Assembly (NCBI GenBank): GCA_032209605.1
Contig: JASFXZ010000164.1
Coordinates: forward strand, 1-64,000
Length of the DNA: 64,000 bases
From: Mactromeris polynyma
Taxonomy: Eukaryota; Mollusca; Bivalvia; Venerida; Mactridae
Reading direction: 5' to 3'
The notes under the pieces are model-generated. The model did not search any database and was not told where the DNA came from. It saw only the letters and a list, made by a program, of their open reading frames with translations. Within the stretch, counting starts at the first letter, position 1. Every line of letters begins with the position of its first letter. Shown piece after piece: positions 12,128 through 24,049 of this stretch. A program made the translations under genes and the position numbers.

Positions 12128-14513
12128 CCCCCGCCCGAAATAAAATTTCCTCCTTCAACATTGTTCATTTTTTTCGTTTTTTTTGCACATAATTTTTTTT
12201 ATCTTAGTTTACCCCACTAACGAAAACCCGAAAAGTGCAAATCTCCGTTTTTTTTTTGTGGGCAAATTTAAGCCGAAAATTTAAAATCCAAAAAACTGAA
12301 TTTTTCGGCTTGTTTTTACCCCATAAAAATCAAGAAAAAACACCTAAAAAACGTCACCCTGGGTAGGGTACTGTACGAATTTTCACTTTTTGGCCATTTT
12401 TGCCATTTTTTGAAAAGTAAAAATTTACGGCTTATATTTACCCCAGATCAAAAAAGGAAAAAAAATAAAAACTTAAAAAATTCTTTAAAAATTTGAGAAA
12501 TAAACCTTATTTTCTTAAACTTTTCCATACATTAATTTGAAAACCTTATTCCCCGCGTGCCTCCTTTAATGGCGCCCTTCATTAGCACCTGTATCACCCG
12601 ATTAAGCCCCAGAACACTTTGAACACCCTGCCGGCTTCCCCGCTTAAGCCCTCTTTAAAAACCGATTTAGCAGGCTCTACCCCTTACCATCTACATCCCC
12701 CGCCATACAGTTTAACCCCCAACTTATTTTCAGGGGCCGCCCCCTCAAAATAAGCCGCAAGCGCGGAACTTAGCCCAGAAAAAGGAACCGCCTCAACAGC
12801 CGCCTCTAACACCCATCACCGCGTGCGAAATACTTCAGAATATGCCCTCACTTAGTTTACCCCACTAATGAAAAGTTTCGTGATAGGGGGGGAGACTCGC
12901 TCTTACAGCTCTCCTCCCCCCCTCCTACGTAGCCTCAGGCAACCCCTACCCCCGGCTACTCCGTCACCCCCCCTTCAACCCCCTAAGCCCTTACAGGGGG
13001 GGAGACTCGTTTAGCAACTCTCCTCCCCCCCTACTACGTAGCCTCAGGCAACCCCTACCCCCGGCTACTCCAGACCCCCCCTCCCTCCTTTCGAACCACT
13101 CCTCGAAGTTTAGCTCGCTCCCGCCAAACTTCCTTGAGTGATCCGATCACCGGTTGGTCTCGCCCCCTTTCAACCCCCACCTTTCCCGCTTGGTGCTTGC
13201 GCCCACGGTTAGGCAGAACGGGCGGCCCTCTCCGGACGACTACCCGCCTCAGTCGTCCCTCGTCCCTCCTCTTCCACGAGGCGGCCTAAGGTGCGCCCCC
13301 TTAGGAAACCCCCGCATACCCTATCCTTCACCCCACTCTCTACGCTCGCCACTACCAATACATGCTACCTCCCCTCTCTCTGACTCCAACCTCTCCCCTA
13401 CTCTCCCTACGCTCAACTAGCGGAGACGTTTGTCATACCCTACATTAGTACTACTGTACTATTTATAATAAGGTACAATATCTATAATAGTACTATCGTA
13501 CTAATTATATCTATTCTATCTTATTATAGTATTCCTCCCTTTTGCAATGGTTAATTTTTTTTTGGAAAATTCACTTTTTGTCAAAAAGCGATTATTTCAT
13601 GGTTTTTTCGTGTTTTTTCGTGTTTTTTCTTGATTTTTTGTGTTTTTTCTTGATTTTTTGTGTTTTTTCTTGATTTTTGATATTTTTTATGATTTTCTAT
13701 GATCTTTGACTTTTTGTTTTAACTGTAATAAGCTCTTTTTTGACGAGCCCCATGCTTCCGACAAACTTCCTGCTTCCGACTACCTGCACACTATACCGAT
13801 ATCTACTTAAATTTACCCAGTATTATTTTAACCCAGGATTGGAGTAAAACTGACTTATATTTTCTTAGGTAATTATAAGCCTTTTATTTCACCAACCCAT
13901 ATTCTCATTCTTTTGCACCACCCCATAGCGGCCCACGTATTTCTTGCCGCATTTTAGAAACCTACCTTCAGCTCCTATCAGGAGCCCCTACTCCCCGGAC
14001 ACAGGCCGGGGCCAACAGCTCCTGCATCTTTAAAAAAAAAAAAAAAAAAATAGACTAATGTCCTGAACCCTGTAGAGTTCATGTCAATAAGAGTAATGTG
14101 ATGCTTATTAACCGCTATGCCGATTTCGGGCAGTTTAAGTTGCTATGTCGTACAGGCCTTTTGAGTGCCCGGTGCAAAAACTTTTAGCCACCGGGGTTTT
14201 GGCGTAAACGCCTGGCCTCTGAAAAGAGGAGAAGATGCATCTCAATATAAAATGCTCTTTAAAACTGAAGTGGCCTGACTTTTATCTAGGCCACTGAAAA
14301 TTATCAATCTTCCGGGATCTCCCGGTGAGAGCTTAAACTTTTTAAATTTAAAATCGATCTGTCATACAGCCCCTCGAACATTGCCTTGGACGGCGAGCCT
14401 TTAAGGTGCCCGTCTTTTGGCGTCCGCTCTCACCCGGGCTAGGAAGCATTAACTTTTAAGGTCCAATTTTCCTGAAAGCGATAACGACCCCTTACTACTA
14501 GAGTTAGACCCCC
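12128..14513. repeat. G module, copy 3
   Basis: Same layout as the other G modules but a recognisable sub-type. Near 14220-14290 it reads 'ctgaaaagaggagaagatgc' where copies 1 and 2 read 'cttaaaagaataagaagatg', and it is shared in this form only with the module at 54979-57362. The A homopolymer is 19 long at 14032-14050. No gene is seen. Confidence 0.8.
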
Positions 14514-17500
14514 TTCGATTTATTTGGGGATGTCGTCTATAGCTCTCCTTTAATACTCACATTGAATGGCTAACCCTTGAACACCGTAGGTCCTTTCCCC
14601 CAGAACCGTTTTTCAACAGAGCTGCCTTTTTAGGGGTCTTATTGTCCCAAAATCGACCCTCGCCCCCGATCAAATTTAATCTGGCTTCGATTTATTTGGG
14701 GATGTCGTATATAGCTCTCCTTTAATACTCACATTGAATGGCTAACCCTTGAACACCGTAGGTCCTTTCCCCCAGAACCGTTTTTCAACAGAGCTGCCTT
14801 TTTAGGGGTCTTATTGTCCCAAAATCGACCCTCGCCCCCGATCAAATTTAATCCGGCTTCGATTTATTTGGGGATGTCGTATATAGCTCTCCTTTAATAC
14901 TCACATTGAATGGCTAACCCTTGAACACCGTAGGTCCTTTCCCCCAGAACCGTTTTTCAACAGGGCTGCCTTTTTAGGGGTCTTTTTGTCCCAAAATCGA
15001 CCCTCGCCCCCGATCAGATTTAATCCGGCTTCGATTTATTTGGGGATGTCGTATATAGCTCTCCTTTAATACTCACATTGAATGGCTAACCCTTGAACAC
15101 CGTAGGTCCTTTCCCCCAGAACCGTTTTTCAACAGAGCTGCCTTTTTAGGGGTCTTATTGTCCCAAAATCGACCCTCGCCCCCGATCAAATTTAATCCGG
15201 CTTCGATTTATTTGGGGATGTCGTATATAGCTCTCCTTTAATACTCACATTGAATGGCTAACCCTTGAACACCGTAGGTCCTTTCCCCCAGAACCGTTTT
15301 TCAACAGAGCTGCCTTTTTAGGGGTCTTATTGTCCCAAAATCGACCCTCGCCCCCGATCAGATTTAATCCGGCTTCGATTTATTTGGGGATGTCGTATAT
15401 AGCTCTCCTTTAATACTCACATTGAATGGCTAACCCTTGAACACCGTAGGTCCTTTCCCCCAGAACCGTTTTTCAACAGAGCTGCCTTTTTAGGGGTCTT
15501 ATTGTCCCAAAATCGACCCTCGCCCCCGATCAAATTTAATCCGGCTTCGATTTATTTGGGGATGTCGTATATAGCTCTCCTTTAATACTCACATTGAATG
15601 GCTAACCCTTGAACACCGTAGGTCCTTTCCCCCAGAACCGTTTTTCAACAGAGCTGCCTTTTTAGGGGTCTTATTGTCCCAAAATCGACCCTCGCCCCCG
15701 ATCAGATTTAATCCGGCTTCGATTTATTTGGGGATGTCGTATATAGCTCTCCTTTAATACTCACATTGAATGGCTAACCCTTGAACACCGTAGGTCCTTT
15801 CCCCCAGAACCGTTTTTCAACAGAGCTGCCTTTTTAGGGGTCTTATTGTCCCAAAATCGACCCTCGCCCCCGATCAAATTTAATCCGGCTTCGATTTATT
15901 TGGGGATGTCGTATATAGCTCTCCTTTAATACTCACATTGAATGGCTAACCCTTGAACACCGTAGGTCCTTTCCCCCAGAACCGTTTTTCAACAGAGCTG
16001 CCTTTTTAGGGGTCTTATTGTCCCAAAATCGACCCTCGCCCCCGATCAGATTTAATCCGGCTTCGATTTATTTGGGGATGTCGTATATAGCTCTCCTTTA
16101 ATACTCACATTGAATGGCTAACCCTTGAACACCGTAGGTCCTTTCCCCCAGAACCGTTTTTCAACAGAGCTGCCTTTTTAGGGGTCTTATTGTCCCAAAA
16201 TCGACCCTCGCCCCCGGTCAAATTTAATCCGGCTTCGATTTATTTGGGGATGTCGTATATAGCTCTCCTTTAATACTCACATTGAATGGCTAACCCTTGA
16301 ACACCGTAGGTCCTTTCCCCCAGAACCGTTTTTCAACAGGGCTGCCTTTTTAGGGGTCTTTTTGTCCCAAAATCGACCCTCGCCCCCGATCAGATTTAAT
16401 CCGGCTTCGATTTATTTGGGGATGTCGTATATAGCTCTCCTTTAATACTCACATTGAATGGCTAACCCTTGAACACCGTAGGTCCTTTCCCCCAGAACCG
16501 TTTTTCAACAGAGCTGCCTTTTTAGGGGTCTTATTGTCCCAAAATCGACCCTCGCCCCCGATCAAATTTAATCCGGCTTCGATTTATTTGGGGATGTCGT
16601 ATATAGCTCTCCTTTAATACTCACATTGAATGGCTAACCCTTGAACACCGTAGGTCCTTTCCCCCAGAACCGTTTTTCAACAGAGCTGCCTTTTTAGGGG
16701 TCTTATTGTCCCAAAATCGACCCTCGCCCCCGATCAAATTTAATCCGGCTTCGATTTATTTGGGGATGTCGTATATAGCTCTCCTTTAATACTCACATTG
16801 AATGGCTAACCCTTGAACACCGTAGGTCCTTTCCCCCAGAACCGTTTTTCAACAGAGCTGCCTTTTTAGGGGTCTTATTGTCCCAAAATCGACCCTCGCC
16901 CCCGATCAAATTTAATCCGGCTTCGATTTATTTGGGGATGTCGTATATAGCTCTCCTTTAATACTCACATTGAATGGCTAACCCTTGAACACCGTAGGTC
17001 CTTTCCCCCAGAACCGTTTTTCAACAGAGCTGCCTTTTTAGGGGTCTTATTGTCCCAAAATCGACCCTCGCCCCCGATCAAATTTAATCCGGCTTCGATT
17101 TATTTGGGGATGTCGTATATAGCTCTCCTTTAATACTCACATTGAATGGCTAACCCTTGAACACCGTAGGTCCTTTCCCCCAGAACCGTTTTTCAACAGA
17201 GCTGCCTTTTTAGGGGTCTTATTGTCCCAAAATCGACCCTCGCCCCCGATCAAATTTAATCCGGCTTCGATTTATTTGGGGATGTCGTATATAGCTCTCC
17301 TTTAATACTCACATTGAATGGCTAACCCTTGAACACCGTAGGTCCTTTCCCCCAGAACCGTTTTTCAACAGAGCTGCCTTTTTAGGGGTCTTATTGTCCC
17401 AAAATCGACCCTCGCCCCCGATCAGATTTAATCCGGCTTCGATTTATTTGGGGATGTCGTATATAGCTCTCCTTTAATACTCACATTGAATGGCTAACCC

Positions 17501-17581
17501 TTGAACACCGTAGGTCCTTTCCCCCAGAACCGTTTTTCAACAGAGCTGCCTTTTTAGGGGTCTTATTGTCCCAAAATCGAC
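14514..17581. repeat. 172-bp tandem array 3, about 17.8 units
   Basis: Anchors from 14546 to 17470 give exactly seventeen periods of 172. The matching array of the second pass (57363-60260) has sixteen, so the two passes differ by one unit here. Confidence 0.93.
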
Positions 17582-19780
17582 CCCCCCGCCCGAAATAAAA
17601 TTTCCTCCTTCAACATTGTTCATTTTTTTCGTTTTTTTTGCACATAATTTTTTTTATCTTAGTTTACCCCACTAACGAAAACCCGAAAAGTGCAAATCTC
17701 CGTTTTTTTTTGTGGGCAAATTTAAGCCGAAAATTTAAAATCCAAAAAACTGAATTTTTCGGCTTGTTTTTACCCCATAAAAATCAAGAAAAAACACCTA
17801 AAAAACGTCACCCTGGGTAGGGTACTGTACGAATTTTCACTTTTTGGCCATTTTTGCCATTTTTTGAAAAGTAAAAATTTACGGCTTATATTTACCCCAG
17901 ATCAAAAAAGGAAAAAAAATAAAAACTTAAAAAATTCTTTAAAAATTTGAGAAATAAACCTTATTTTCTTAAACTTTTCCATACATTAATTTGAAAACCT
18001 TATTCCCCGCGTGCCTCCTTTAATGGCGCCCTTCATTAGCACCTGTATCACCCGATTAAGCCCCAGAACACTTTGAACACCCTGCCGGCTTCCCCGCTTA
18101 AGCCCTCTTTAAAAACCGATTTAGCAGGCTCTACCCCTTACCATCTACATCCCCCGCCATACAGTTTAACCCCCAACTTATTTTCAGGGGCCGCCCCCTC
18201 AAAATAAGCCGCAAGCGCGGAACTTAACCCAGAAAAAGGAACCGCCTCAACAGCCGCCTCTAACACCCATCACCGCGTGCGAAATACTTCAGAATATGCC
18301 CTCACTTAGTTTACCCCACTAATGAAAAGTTTCGTGATAGGGGGGGAGACTCGCTCTTACAGCTCTCCTCCCCCCCTCCTACGTAGCCTCAGGCAACCCC
18401 TACCCCCGGCTACTCCGTCACCCCCCCTTCAACCCCCTAAGCCCTTACAGGGGGGGAGACTCGTTTAGCAACTCTCCTCCCCCCCTACTACGTAGCCTCA
18501 GGCAACCCCTACCCCCGGCTACTCCAGACCCCCCCTCCCTCCTTTCGAACCACTCCTCGAAGTTTAGCTCGCTCCCGCCAAACTTCCTTGAGTGATCCGA
18601 TCACCGGTTGGTCTCGCCCCCTTTCAACCCCCACCTTTCCCGCTTGGTGCTTGCGCCCACGGTTAGGCAGAACGGGCGGCCCTCTCCGGACGACTACCCG
18701 CCTCAGTCGTCCCTCGTCCCTCCTCTTCCACGAGGCGGCCTAAGGTGCGCCCCCTTAGGAAACCCCCGCATACCCTATCCTTCACCCCACTCTCTACGCT
18801 CGCTACTACCAATACATGCTACCTCCCCTCTCTCTGACTCCAACCTCTCCCCTACTCTCCCTACGCTCAACTAGCGGAGACGTTTGTCATACCCTACATT
18901 AGTACTACTGTACTATTTATAATAAGGTACAATATCTATAATAGTACTATCGTACTAATTATATCTATTCTATCTTATTATAGTATTCCTCCCTTTTGCA
19001 ATGGTTAATTTTTTTTTGGAAAATTCACTTTTTGTCAAAAAGCGATTATTTCATGGTTTTTTCGTGTTTTTTCGTGTTTTTTCTTGATTTTTTGTGTTTT
19101 TTCTTGATTTTTTGTGTTTTTTCTTGATTTTTGATATTTTTTATGATTTTCTATGATCTTTGACTTTTTGTTTTAACTGTAATAAGCTCTTTTTTGACGA
19201 GCCCCATGCTTCCGACAAACTTCCTGCTTCCGACTACCTGCACACTATACCGATATCTACTTAAATTTACCCAGTATTGTTCTCATCCAGGATTAAAGTA
19301 GAACTACTTTGTATCTTCTTAGGTAATTATAGGCCTTTTATTTCACCAACCCATATTCTCATTCTTTTGCACCACCCCATAGCGGCCCACGTATTTCTTG
19401 CCGCATTTTAGAAACCTACCTTCAGCTCCTATCAGGAGCCCCTACTCCCCGGACACAGGCCGGGGCCAACAGCTCCTGCATCTTTAAAAAAAAAAAAAAA
19501 AAATAGACTAATGTCCTGAACCCTGTAGAGTTCATGTCAATAAGAGTAATGTGATGCTTATTAACCGCTATGCCGATTTCGGGCAGTTTAAGTTGCTATG
19601 TCGTACAGGCCTTTTGAGTGCCCGGTGCAAAAACTTTTAGCCACCGGGGTTTTGGCGTAAACGCCTGGCCTCTTAAAAGAATAAGAAGATGTGTCTCAAT
19701 ATGAAATGCTATTTAAAACTGAAGTGGCCTAGCTTTTATCTAGGCTACTGAAAATTACCAGTCTCCCGGGATCTCCCGGT
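17582..19780. repeat. G module, copy 4 (next to the genes)
   Basis: Same as the other G modules up to the 'cccgggatctcccggtg' hairpin, where it leaves the repeat and enters single-copy sequence. A stretch near 19275-19335 (around 'gttctcatccaggattaaag') is changed relative to internal modules and is shared only with the module at 60261-62457, the one in the same place in the second pass. The A homopolymer is 18 long at 19486-19503. Confidence 0.8.
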
Positions 19781-19944
19781 GTCAACCTTTTCTTGATGGT
19801 GTACTGTAACTCACGGCCTTATGCCCATGAGCTAGAAAGTTGGCTGACATGAGGAGGGCAGCCCCTGTGGGCAGCCCTTCTCTTCCGGCCAGTTAAAACT
19901 TTACTTCGAAAATACCCGCCTGGACAGGGAGGCAATCAGTAGGA
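19781..19944. other. Single-copy junction, hairpin, no gene seen
   Basis: This stretch lies between the repeat region and trnG. It contains two copies of GGGCAGCCC separated by CTGT, which can fold into a stem with one central A-A mismatch, just past the end of the coding cluster in gene direction. It could end transcription or help processing, but that is a guess. No confident tRNA or protein frame is seen. Confidence 0.45.
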
Positions 19945-20008
19945 AAGTAGTAACCACTAATGGACCTTCTGTTTGGAAGACAGACATACTCGTTATACTA
20001 TCACTACT
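19945..20008 (-). tRNA. trnG: tRNA-Gly (UCC)
   Basis: On the minus strand a 7-bp acceptor stem (AGTAGTG with TACTACT, one G-T) encloses an anticodon stem TCTGT/ACAGA with loop CTTCCAA, anticodon TCC. The D arm resembles that of other animal tRNA-Gly. It is the last gene of the cluster before the repeat region. Confidence 0.88.
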
Positions 20009-20053
20009 GTGTACCAAATTTTGATCGCGGCTGTTAAAGCTCGCAACCAGGGG

Positions 20054-20116
20054 AGTGAAAGACCTATTCCGGCACCGTAAAGATGACAACCTTACATTCT
20101 ATTAAACTACTTTCAC
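20054..20116 (-). tRNA. trnD: tRNA-Asp (GUC)
   Basis: Perfect 7-bp acceptor stem GTGAAAG/CTTTCAC; anticodon stem TAAGG/CTTTA with loop TTGTCAT gives anticodon GTC. It begins two bases after the nad1 stop codon. A 45-base spacer with no seen gene separates it from trnG. Confidence 0.9.
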
Positions 20117-20117
20117 A

Positions 20118-21029
20118 TTAGCCTGCGATTGCTAAAATTAAGGCAAACATGCTCAACCTAACTGGAAGGAGCAGAGTCCAGCACAGATTTATAAGCAAGT
20201 CATAGCGATATCGGGGCATAGTAGCACGAACCCAGACAAAAGCATAGGAAAAAAACACAGTCCATCCAGCAAATACTAAATCCCCAAAAAATGTCGCCCC
20301 TATCCCTAAGTTAAAAAAAATTACCCCTGTTAATATGGACACAAATATTATGTTTCTGTACTCTGCCAGGGCTAGTAAGGCAAAACCACCTCCGCTTACT
20401 TCCGTTATGTACCCGGCCACTAACTCAGACTCCCCTTCGACGAAGTCAAACGGAGCACGATTTGTCTCAGCCAGTACGGCAATAACCCATAAGCCTAGCC
20501 TTACAAAACCTAGGGACCCCGTAAAGAACACATTAAGCCGGATGAGGTTTAAATCGTATGACCCAACAAGTAAAAGAATCCCAAATAAGGCTGTACTTAT
20601 GAACACTTCATATGAAATTGTCTGCGCGACAGCCCGTATAGCCCCTAAAAAGGCGTAACGAGAGTTACACAGCCACCCTGTGACAATTACCCCGTACACC
20701 CTAAAAGATGAGACGCACAAGAAAAACAGCATCCCTAACTCGAAATGAACGGACCTGAAAGAGACTGGAAACACAAGATAAAGTCCGTAAGCCCTGGTAA
20801 AGCATATGATAGGGCCTACGGCATAGGTAACTTTAGTTAGTGGATGAGGAAAACAGTACTCTTTCTTAAAAAGCTTCACACCGTCAGCTAACGGCTGAAC
20901 AAGCCCTTTAAACCCTACTTTGTTGGGGCCATGGCGAAGTTGTATTATCCCGAGCCCCTTTCGCTCTACTACAATAAAATAGGCTACTGCCCCCATTATA
21001 ATAAACATGACAATTACGCTTGGTACCAT
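20118..21029 (-). CDS. nad1: NADH dehydrogenase subunit 1
   Basis: Membrane subunit of complex I that helps form the quinone site. The frame starts at ATG 21029, directly after trnL(UAA), and ends in TAA, giving 303 residues, close to the usual 300-315. Recognisable family motifs are the early ERKGLGIIQLRHGPNKVG loop, QPLADGVKLFKKE, AVAQTISYEV in mid-protein, and AETNRAPFDFVEGESELVAG near residue 190, the quinone-pocket loop. Hydrophobic helices fill the rest. Positions such as SSFSVYG need AGG read as Ser. An identical protein is encoded again at 62795-63706 with two synonymous transitions. Confidence 0.97.
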   Translation of the reverse strand: MVPSVIVMFIIMGAVAYFIVVERKGLGIIQLRHGPNKVGFKGLVQPLADGVKLFKKEYCFPHPLTKVTYAVGPIICFTRAYGLYLVFPVSFRSVHFELGMLFFLCVSSFRVYGVIVTGWLCNSRYAFLGAIRAVAQTISYEVFISTALFGILLLVGSYDLNLIRLNVFFTGSLGFVRLGLWVIAVLAETNRAPFDFVEGESELVAGYITEVSGGGFALLALAEYRNIIFVSILTGVIFFNLGIGATFFGDLVFAGWTVFFSYAFVWVRATMPRYRYDLLINLCWTLLLPVRLSMFALILAIAG

Positions 21030-21093
21030 TGCCGGAGGAGTAAAAACTCGTTCCTAGAGCTTAAACCTAGCGCATAAACTCTGCCACTCCAGC
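21030..21093 (-). tRNA. trnL2: tRNA-Leu (UAA)
   Basis: Acceptor GCTGGAG/CTCCGGC (7 bp, one T-G); anticodon stem CTAGG/TCTAG with loop TTTAAGC gives anticodon TAA. Its end abuts the nad1 start codon, which supports that start. Confidence 0.88.
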
Positions 21094-21097
21094 ACTA

Positions 21098-21161
21098 AGC
21101 TCTGGGTATACGACTACTTCTTTAGGTTAAAAGCCTAAAGCTTTTTATAAGCTACCAGAGC
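21098..21161 (-). tRNA. trnK: tRNA-Lys (UUU)
   Basis: Perfect acceptor GCTCTGG/CCAGAGC and a 7-bp extended anticodon stem CTTTAGG/CCTAAAG around loop CTTTTAA, anticodon TTT. It follows the nad3 stop by two bases. A second, weaker trnK-like gene is at 28901-28960; this one is the better folded. Confidence 0.88.
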
Positions 21162-21163
21162 TC

Positions 21164-21622
21164 TTAGTGGCGTCAAATTAAGGAACCTTCATTAATTTCG
21201 TGTATCAAGCCTACCAGCAAGATAAAACAAAACAAAACGCACAAAAACAACCTAAAAGGTGACAGGGTAATAAAAACAGAGTCTAGCCTAAAGCAGACGC
21301 CTAGCAATAAAACTACTTCGACATCAAAAATCAGGAAAAGAAGTGCCACCAAGAAATAGGGAAGAGAAAATGGTATACGAGGATTTCTTAAAGGGTCAAA
21401 CCCGCACTCGAAAGCAATTTTTTTGTCTATATTGTTGCGCGCGCGCTGACCAACTGAAAACGACATATACATCAGGGCAATAGAAAATAGAAAAACAAAA
21501 ACTATATAATTTAAACCGACCTCAGAGCTCCCCGGACAGTCCCTGACAGGGTGAGACGGGATGATAAAGTCCCTAAATGAAGCGTAGTAAGGCACTATGA
21601 TACTCCCTAATGTGTAATCCAC
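21164..21622 (-). CDS. nad3: NADH dehydrogenase subunit 3
   Basis: Small membrane subunit of complex I. The family signature FECGFDPLSNPRIPFSLPYFLVA and the LIFDVEVVLLL helix are clear. An in-frame TGA at 21173 is Trp, and the gene ends in TAA three codons later. Taken from the GTG at 21622, which overlaps the atp6 stop by one base, the protein has 152 residues, longer than the usual 115-120. The first 39 residues are not typical of the family, so the real start may be ATA at 21505, giving about 113 residues. I keep the full frame because no tRNA is visible in the extra part; the start is uncertain. Confidence 0.9.
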
Positions 21623-22401
21623 TAATTTTCAACATCAATCTTTGTTAAAATCCTGTTTTCAAGGCATTTCGAATCAATCTCATCCTCCATTGTATACACC
21701 GCTTCGTTTACATAAGATGTAAGCAAGGTAACGAACAATCAACACTGAATGAACCTAATAAACCATTCTGCAATGTAGTAACCTAGAGATAAGCAAAGAA
21801 AAATTTGAGACACAAAAAATGCAAAGATAGACCTGATTCACACTACCCCTAAAGAAGAGGAGAAGAAAAATTTGGCAAAAATTAAGGAGACCAGAATATT
21901 CGCCCTTATTCGAGTGCTTAAAGTTACCCTGCGAAATACGACAGTAACTACCTCCAAAAAATGAAAAAACACAGACGCAATAAAACTTTCCCCAACCATA
22001 AACTTAGCCAGAAACCCGCGTCAGTTTATGTTAACACAAGAAAATACCGTAGCCCCTCAAAAAGGAAAAGCTAGTCTTCCAGTTACTCTAATATGCCTAG
22101 TTATAGGGTAAGAAAAAGGAAGAAGGCTACCAAAATTTAAACACATCAAAGAAATGAACAGGGCTAACATTAATTGAAAACTTCCTGCTACATACCTAAG
22201 TTTCTGGTCTACCAGTATCGAATCCACGATTTTAATTACAACCCTTACTACAGCCCACTCACGACAAGAGGCGTATCAGAACGGGCCAGAACACACCACA
22301 TACAAAGGGAGAAACAACCCTGAGCTCCAATATAGCATGTTTATTAAGAAAAAGCCCGTACCTCACCTGTAATCTAAAAAAGTTAAAAAGTCAAGTCCCA
22401 C
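21622..22401 (-). CDS. atp6: ATP synthase F0 subunit 6
   Basis: Subunit a of the ATP synthase proton channel. The minus strand gives 259 residues from GTG 22401, two bases after trnS(UGA), to TAG at 21622. Family landmarks are LPFSYPITSHISVTGSLAFP in the middle and the helix SVTLSTRISANILVSLILAKF, which carries the essential Arg of the channel. The C-terminal part ends with an acidic stretch (YTMEDEIDSKCLEN) beyond the usual last helix. Several TGA codons must be Trp. An alternative start is ATG 22338, but that would remove the first helix. No atp8 is seen beside it. Confidence 0.92.
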
Positions 22402-22402
22402 A

Positions 22403-22463
22403 AGTCCCTGAACGAGTCGAACGCCCTAGCTCTACTTTCAAGGTAAATCTATTCCACCGGGAC
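22403..22463 (-). tRNA. trnS2: tRNA-Ser (UGA)
   Basis: Acceptor GTCCCGG/CAGGGAC (one mismatch); anticodon stem TTTAC/GTAGA with loop CTTGAAA gives TGA. It sits directly before atp6. Confidence 0.8.
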
Positions 22464-22524
22464 CCCGGAGCACTACGCCCATTTCTAGTGTGAAAAACTA
22501 ATGTGTTTATTACACTACGGAAAA
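22464..22524 (-). tRNA. trnE: tRNA-Glu (UUC)
   Basis: Anticodon stem TTAGT/ACTAG with loop TTTTCAC gives anticodon TTC, and a GGGC/GCTC T stem follows. The acceptor is less clear and may overlap the first bases of trnS(UGA), so the ends are approximate. Confidence 0.7.
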
Positions 22525-22526
22525 TT

Positions 22527-22589
22527 AACTGACTAAATTACCTTTATTTCTACAGCCACAATGTAGCGTTTTTCTTAAACTAAGACAGC
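22527..22589 (-). tRNA. trnH: tRNA-His (GUG)
   Basis: Perfect anticodon stem CTACA/TGTAG with loop TTGTGGC, anticodon GTG. The acceptor GCTGTCT/AGTCAGT has one mismatch. It follows the nad4 stop by one base. Confidence 0.85.
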
Positions 22590-22590
22590 C

Positions 22591-23955
22591 CTAAAAGAAA
22601 AAGTCCATTACAAAAAATCCCAAAAATAGTACAATTCTCGAAAAAAGAAACCTTCTCAGATACCGGTCTCTAAGAGACCTTTTTCTGCGGATAAGAGACG
22701 AGACACCCCCATGGTTAACATACCCGTAGAGGAAAACCCCGTAAACACACCTAAATTGACAAATCAAGGCCATGGGTAAAATATAAACCGAACTCATCCC
22801 TTTCACCGTCGTAAATATAAAAACCTCGCTAAAATAGTTGAGTGAAGGGGGGCACCCCATATTAATTATAGTAAAAACATACCAAAACATGGTAAACATT
22901 GGAAACACCTGAAGAACTCCTTTATTGAGAGCGACACTTCGAGATTGTGTTCAATCATAGGACCTCCCAGCTAACGCAAACATACACGGGGAACATAGGC
23001 CATGTATAAATATTATACACTCCGCTCTAACTTTACCTAGGGGATAGCAGCTTAATAAGCTGGCCACCACCATGGATATGTGCCCCACAGAGGAATAGGC
23101 GATAATCGACTTAATATCACACTGCGCGACAGCCGCAAGAGACCTAATAACCCCCCCCCAAAGTCTCAGACTAATCACCCATAAAAAAATTTCATGGACA
23201 TACATTCTCAAGGCCCACATAATTCGAATTAATCCAAACCCACCTAATTTTAATAATACACCTGCTAACACCATCGAACCTGCTAAAGGGGCTTCAACAT
23301 GTGCTTTAGGAAGTCACACATGAAACCCATAAATTGGAACCTTTACTAAAAACCCAAGTAAAGAAAATGCCCATACTCACCCTGGAACATTCAACAACGA
23401 ACTGCAAGATATTTTGGACAAAATAAAGGCGTCTGTGTTACATATCCCGTATATGTAAACCAAGGTAATGAACAAAGGAAGAGACGCTCCTCCCGTGTAT
23501 AGTACCATATAAAGCCCGGCCTGCAAACGCTCTGGCTGGTACCCTCATTTCATAATCATCCATAACGTCGGGATTAAAGTACATTCATAAAAAAAGTAAA
23601 ACCTTAGCCACCTCCTGGTAATAAAGAAAAAGAAAGAAAACACTCTAATCAACATGAGAACCCTGTCTAACCCTTTAAGAGCTAAATCCCTTGATGGAGA
23701 AAAATCCTTAACCCTGCACACAAGCCTAAGAATAAATACCACAACAACCAGCAACTCTATTAGCCTCGAGAAATAATCTATCAAAACCCATGAGTTAGGA
23801 AGGGTGAAAAATAATCTTATCCCAGTTATTTCCATACAGAGAAGTAAGCCAACACAAGAAAAACAAAGCCCCCATATAATCCCTACACCCGGGAGCGCCG
23901 TAGTTACCGTCACTAAGAAAACCGTAGGAACAACTCAGACCACAACAGTTAAAAT
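22591..23955 (-). CDS. nad4: NADH dehydrogenase subunit 4
   Basis: Proton-pumping antiporter-like subunit of complex I. The frame gives 454 residues, a normal length. Landmarks include FYFFYECTLIPTLWMI with its conserved Glu, GWVWAFSLLGFLVKVPIYGF followed by [20 protein letters not shown], the IKSIIAYSSVGHISMVV helix, and GCPPSLNYFSEVFIF near the end. Internal TGA codons at conserved Trp sites (for example WGYQPERLQAGLYMVLY) show the mitochondrial code. No ATG fits the N-terminus; ATT at 23955 is the first start-like codon after an in-frame TAA, so the start is provisional. The stop is TAG. Confidence 0.93.
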
Positions 23956-24049
23956 CTGTACCCCCGCTTACCTCTTCACCATAAATAACACACAACACAG
24001 TAAAGAAAACTTAACACCCCTACATAAATTAAAACCACAAAAATAGGGC

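Noticed and set aside
19901..20089. 62-codon minus-strand frame next to nad1
   Set aside because: It lies across trnG and trnD, whose folds are clear.
20335..20658. 107-codon plus-strand frame
   Set aside because: Antisense shadow of nad1.
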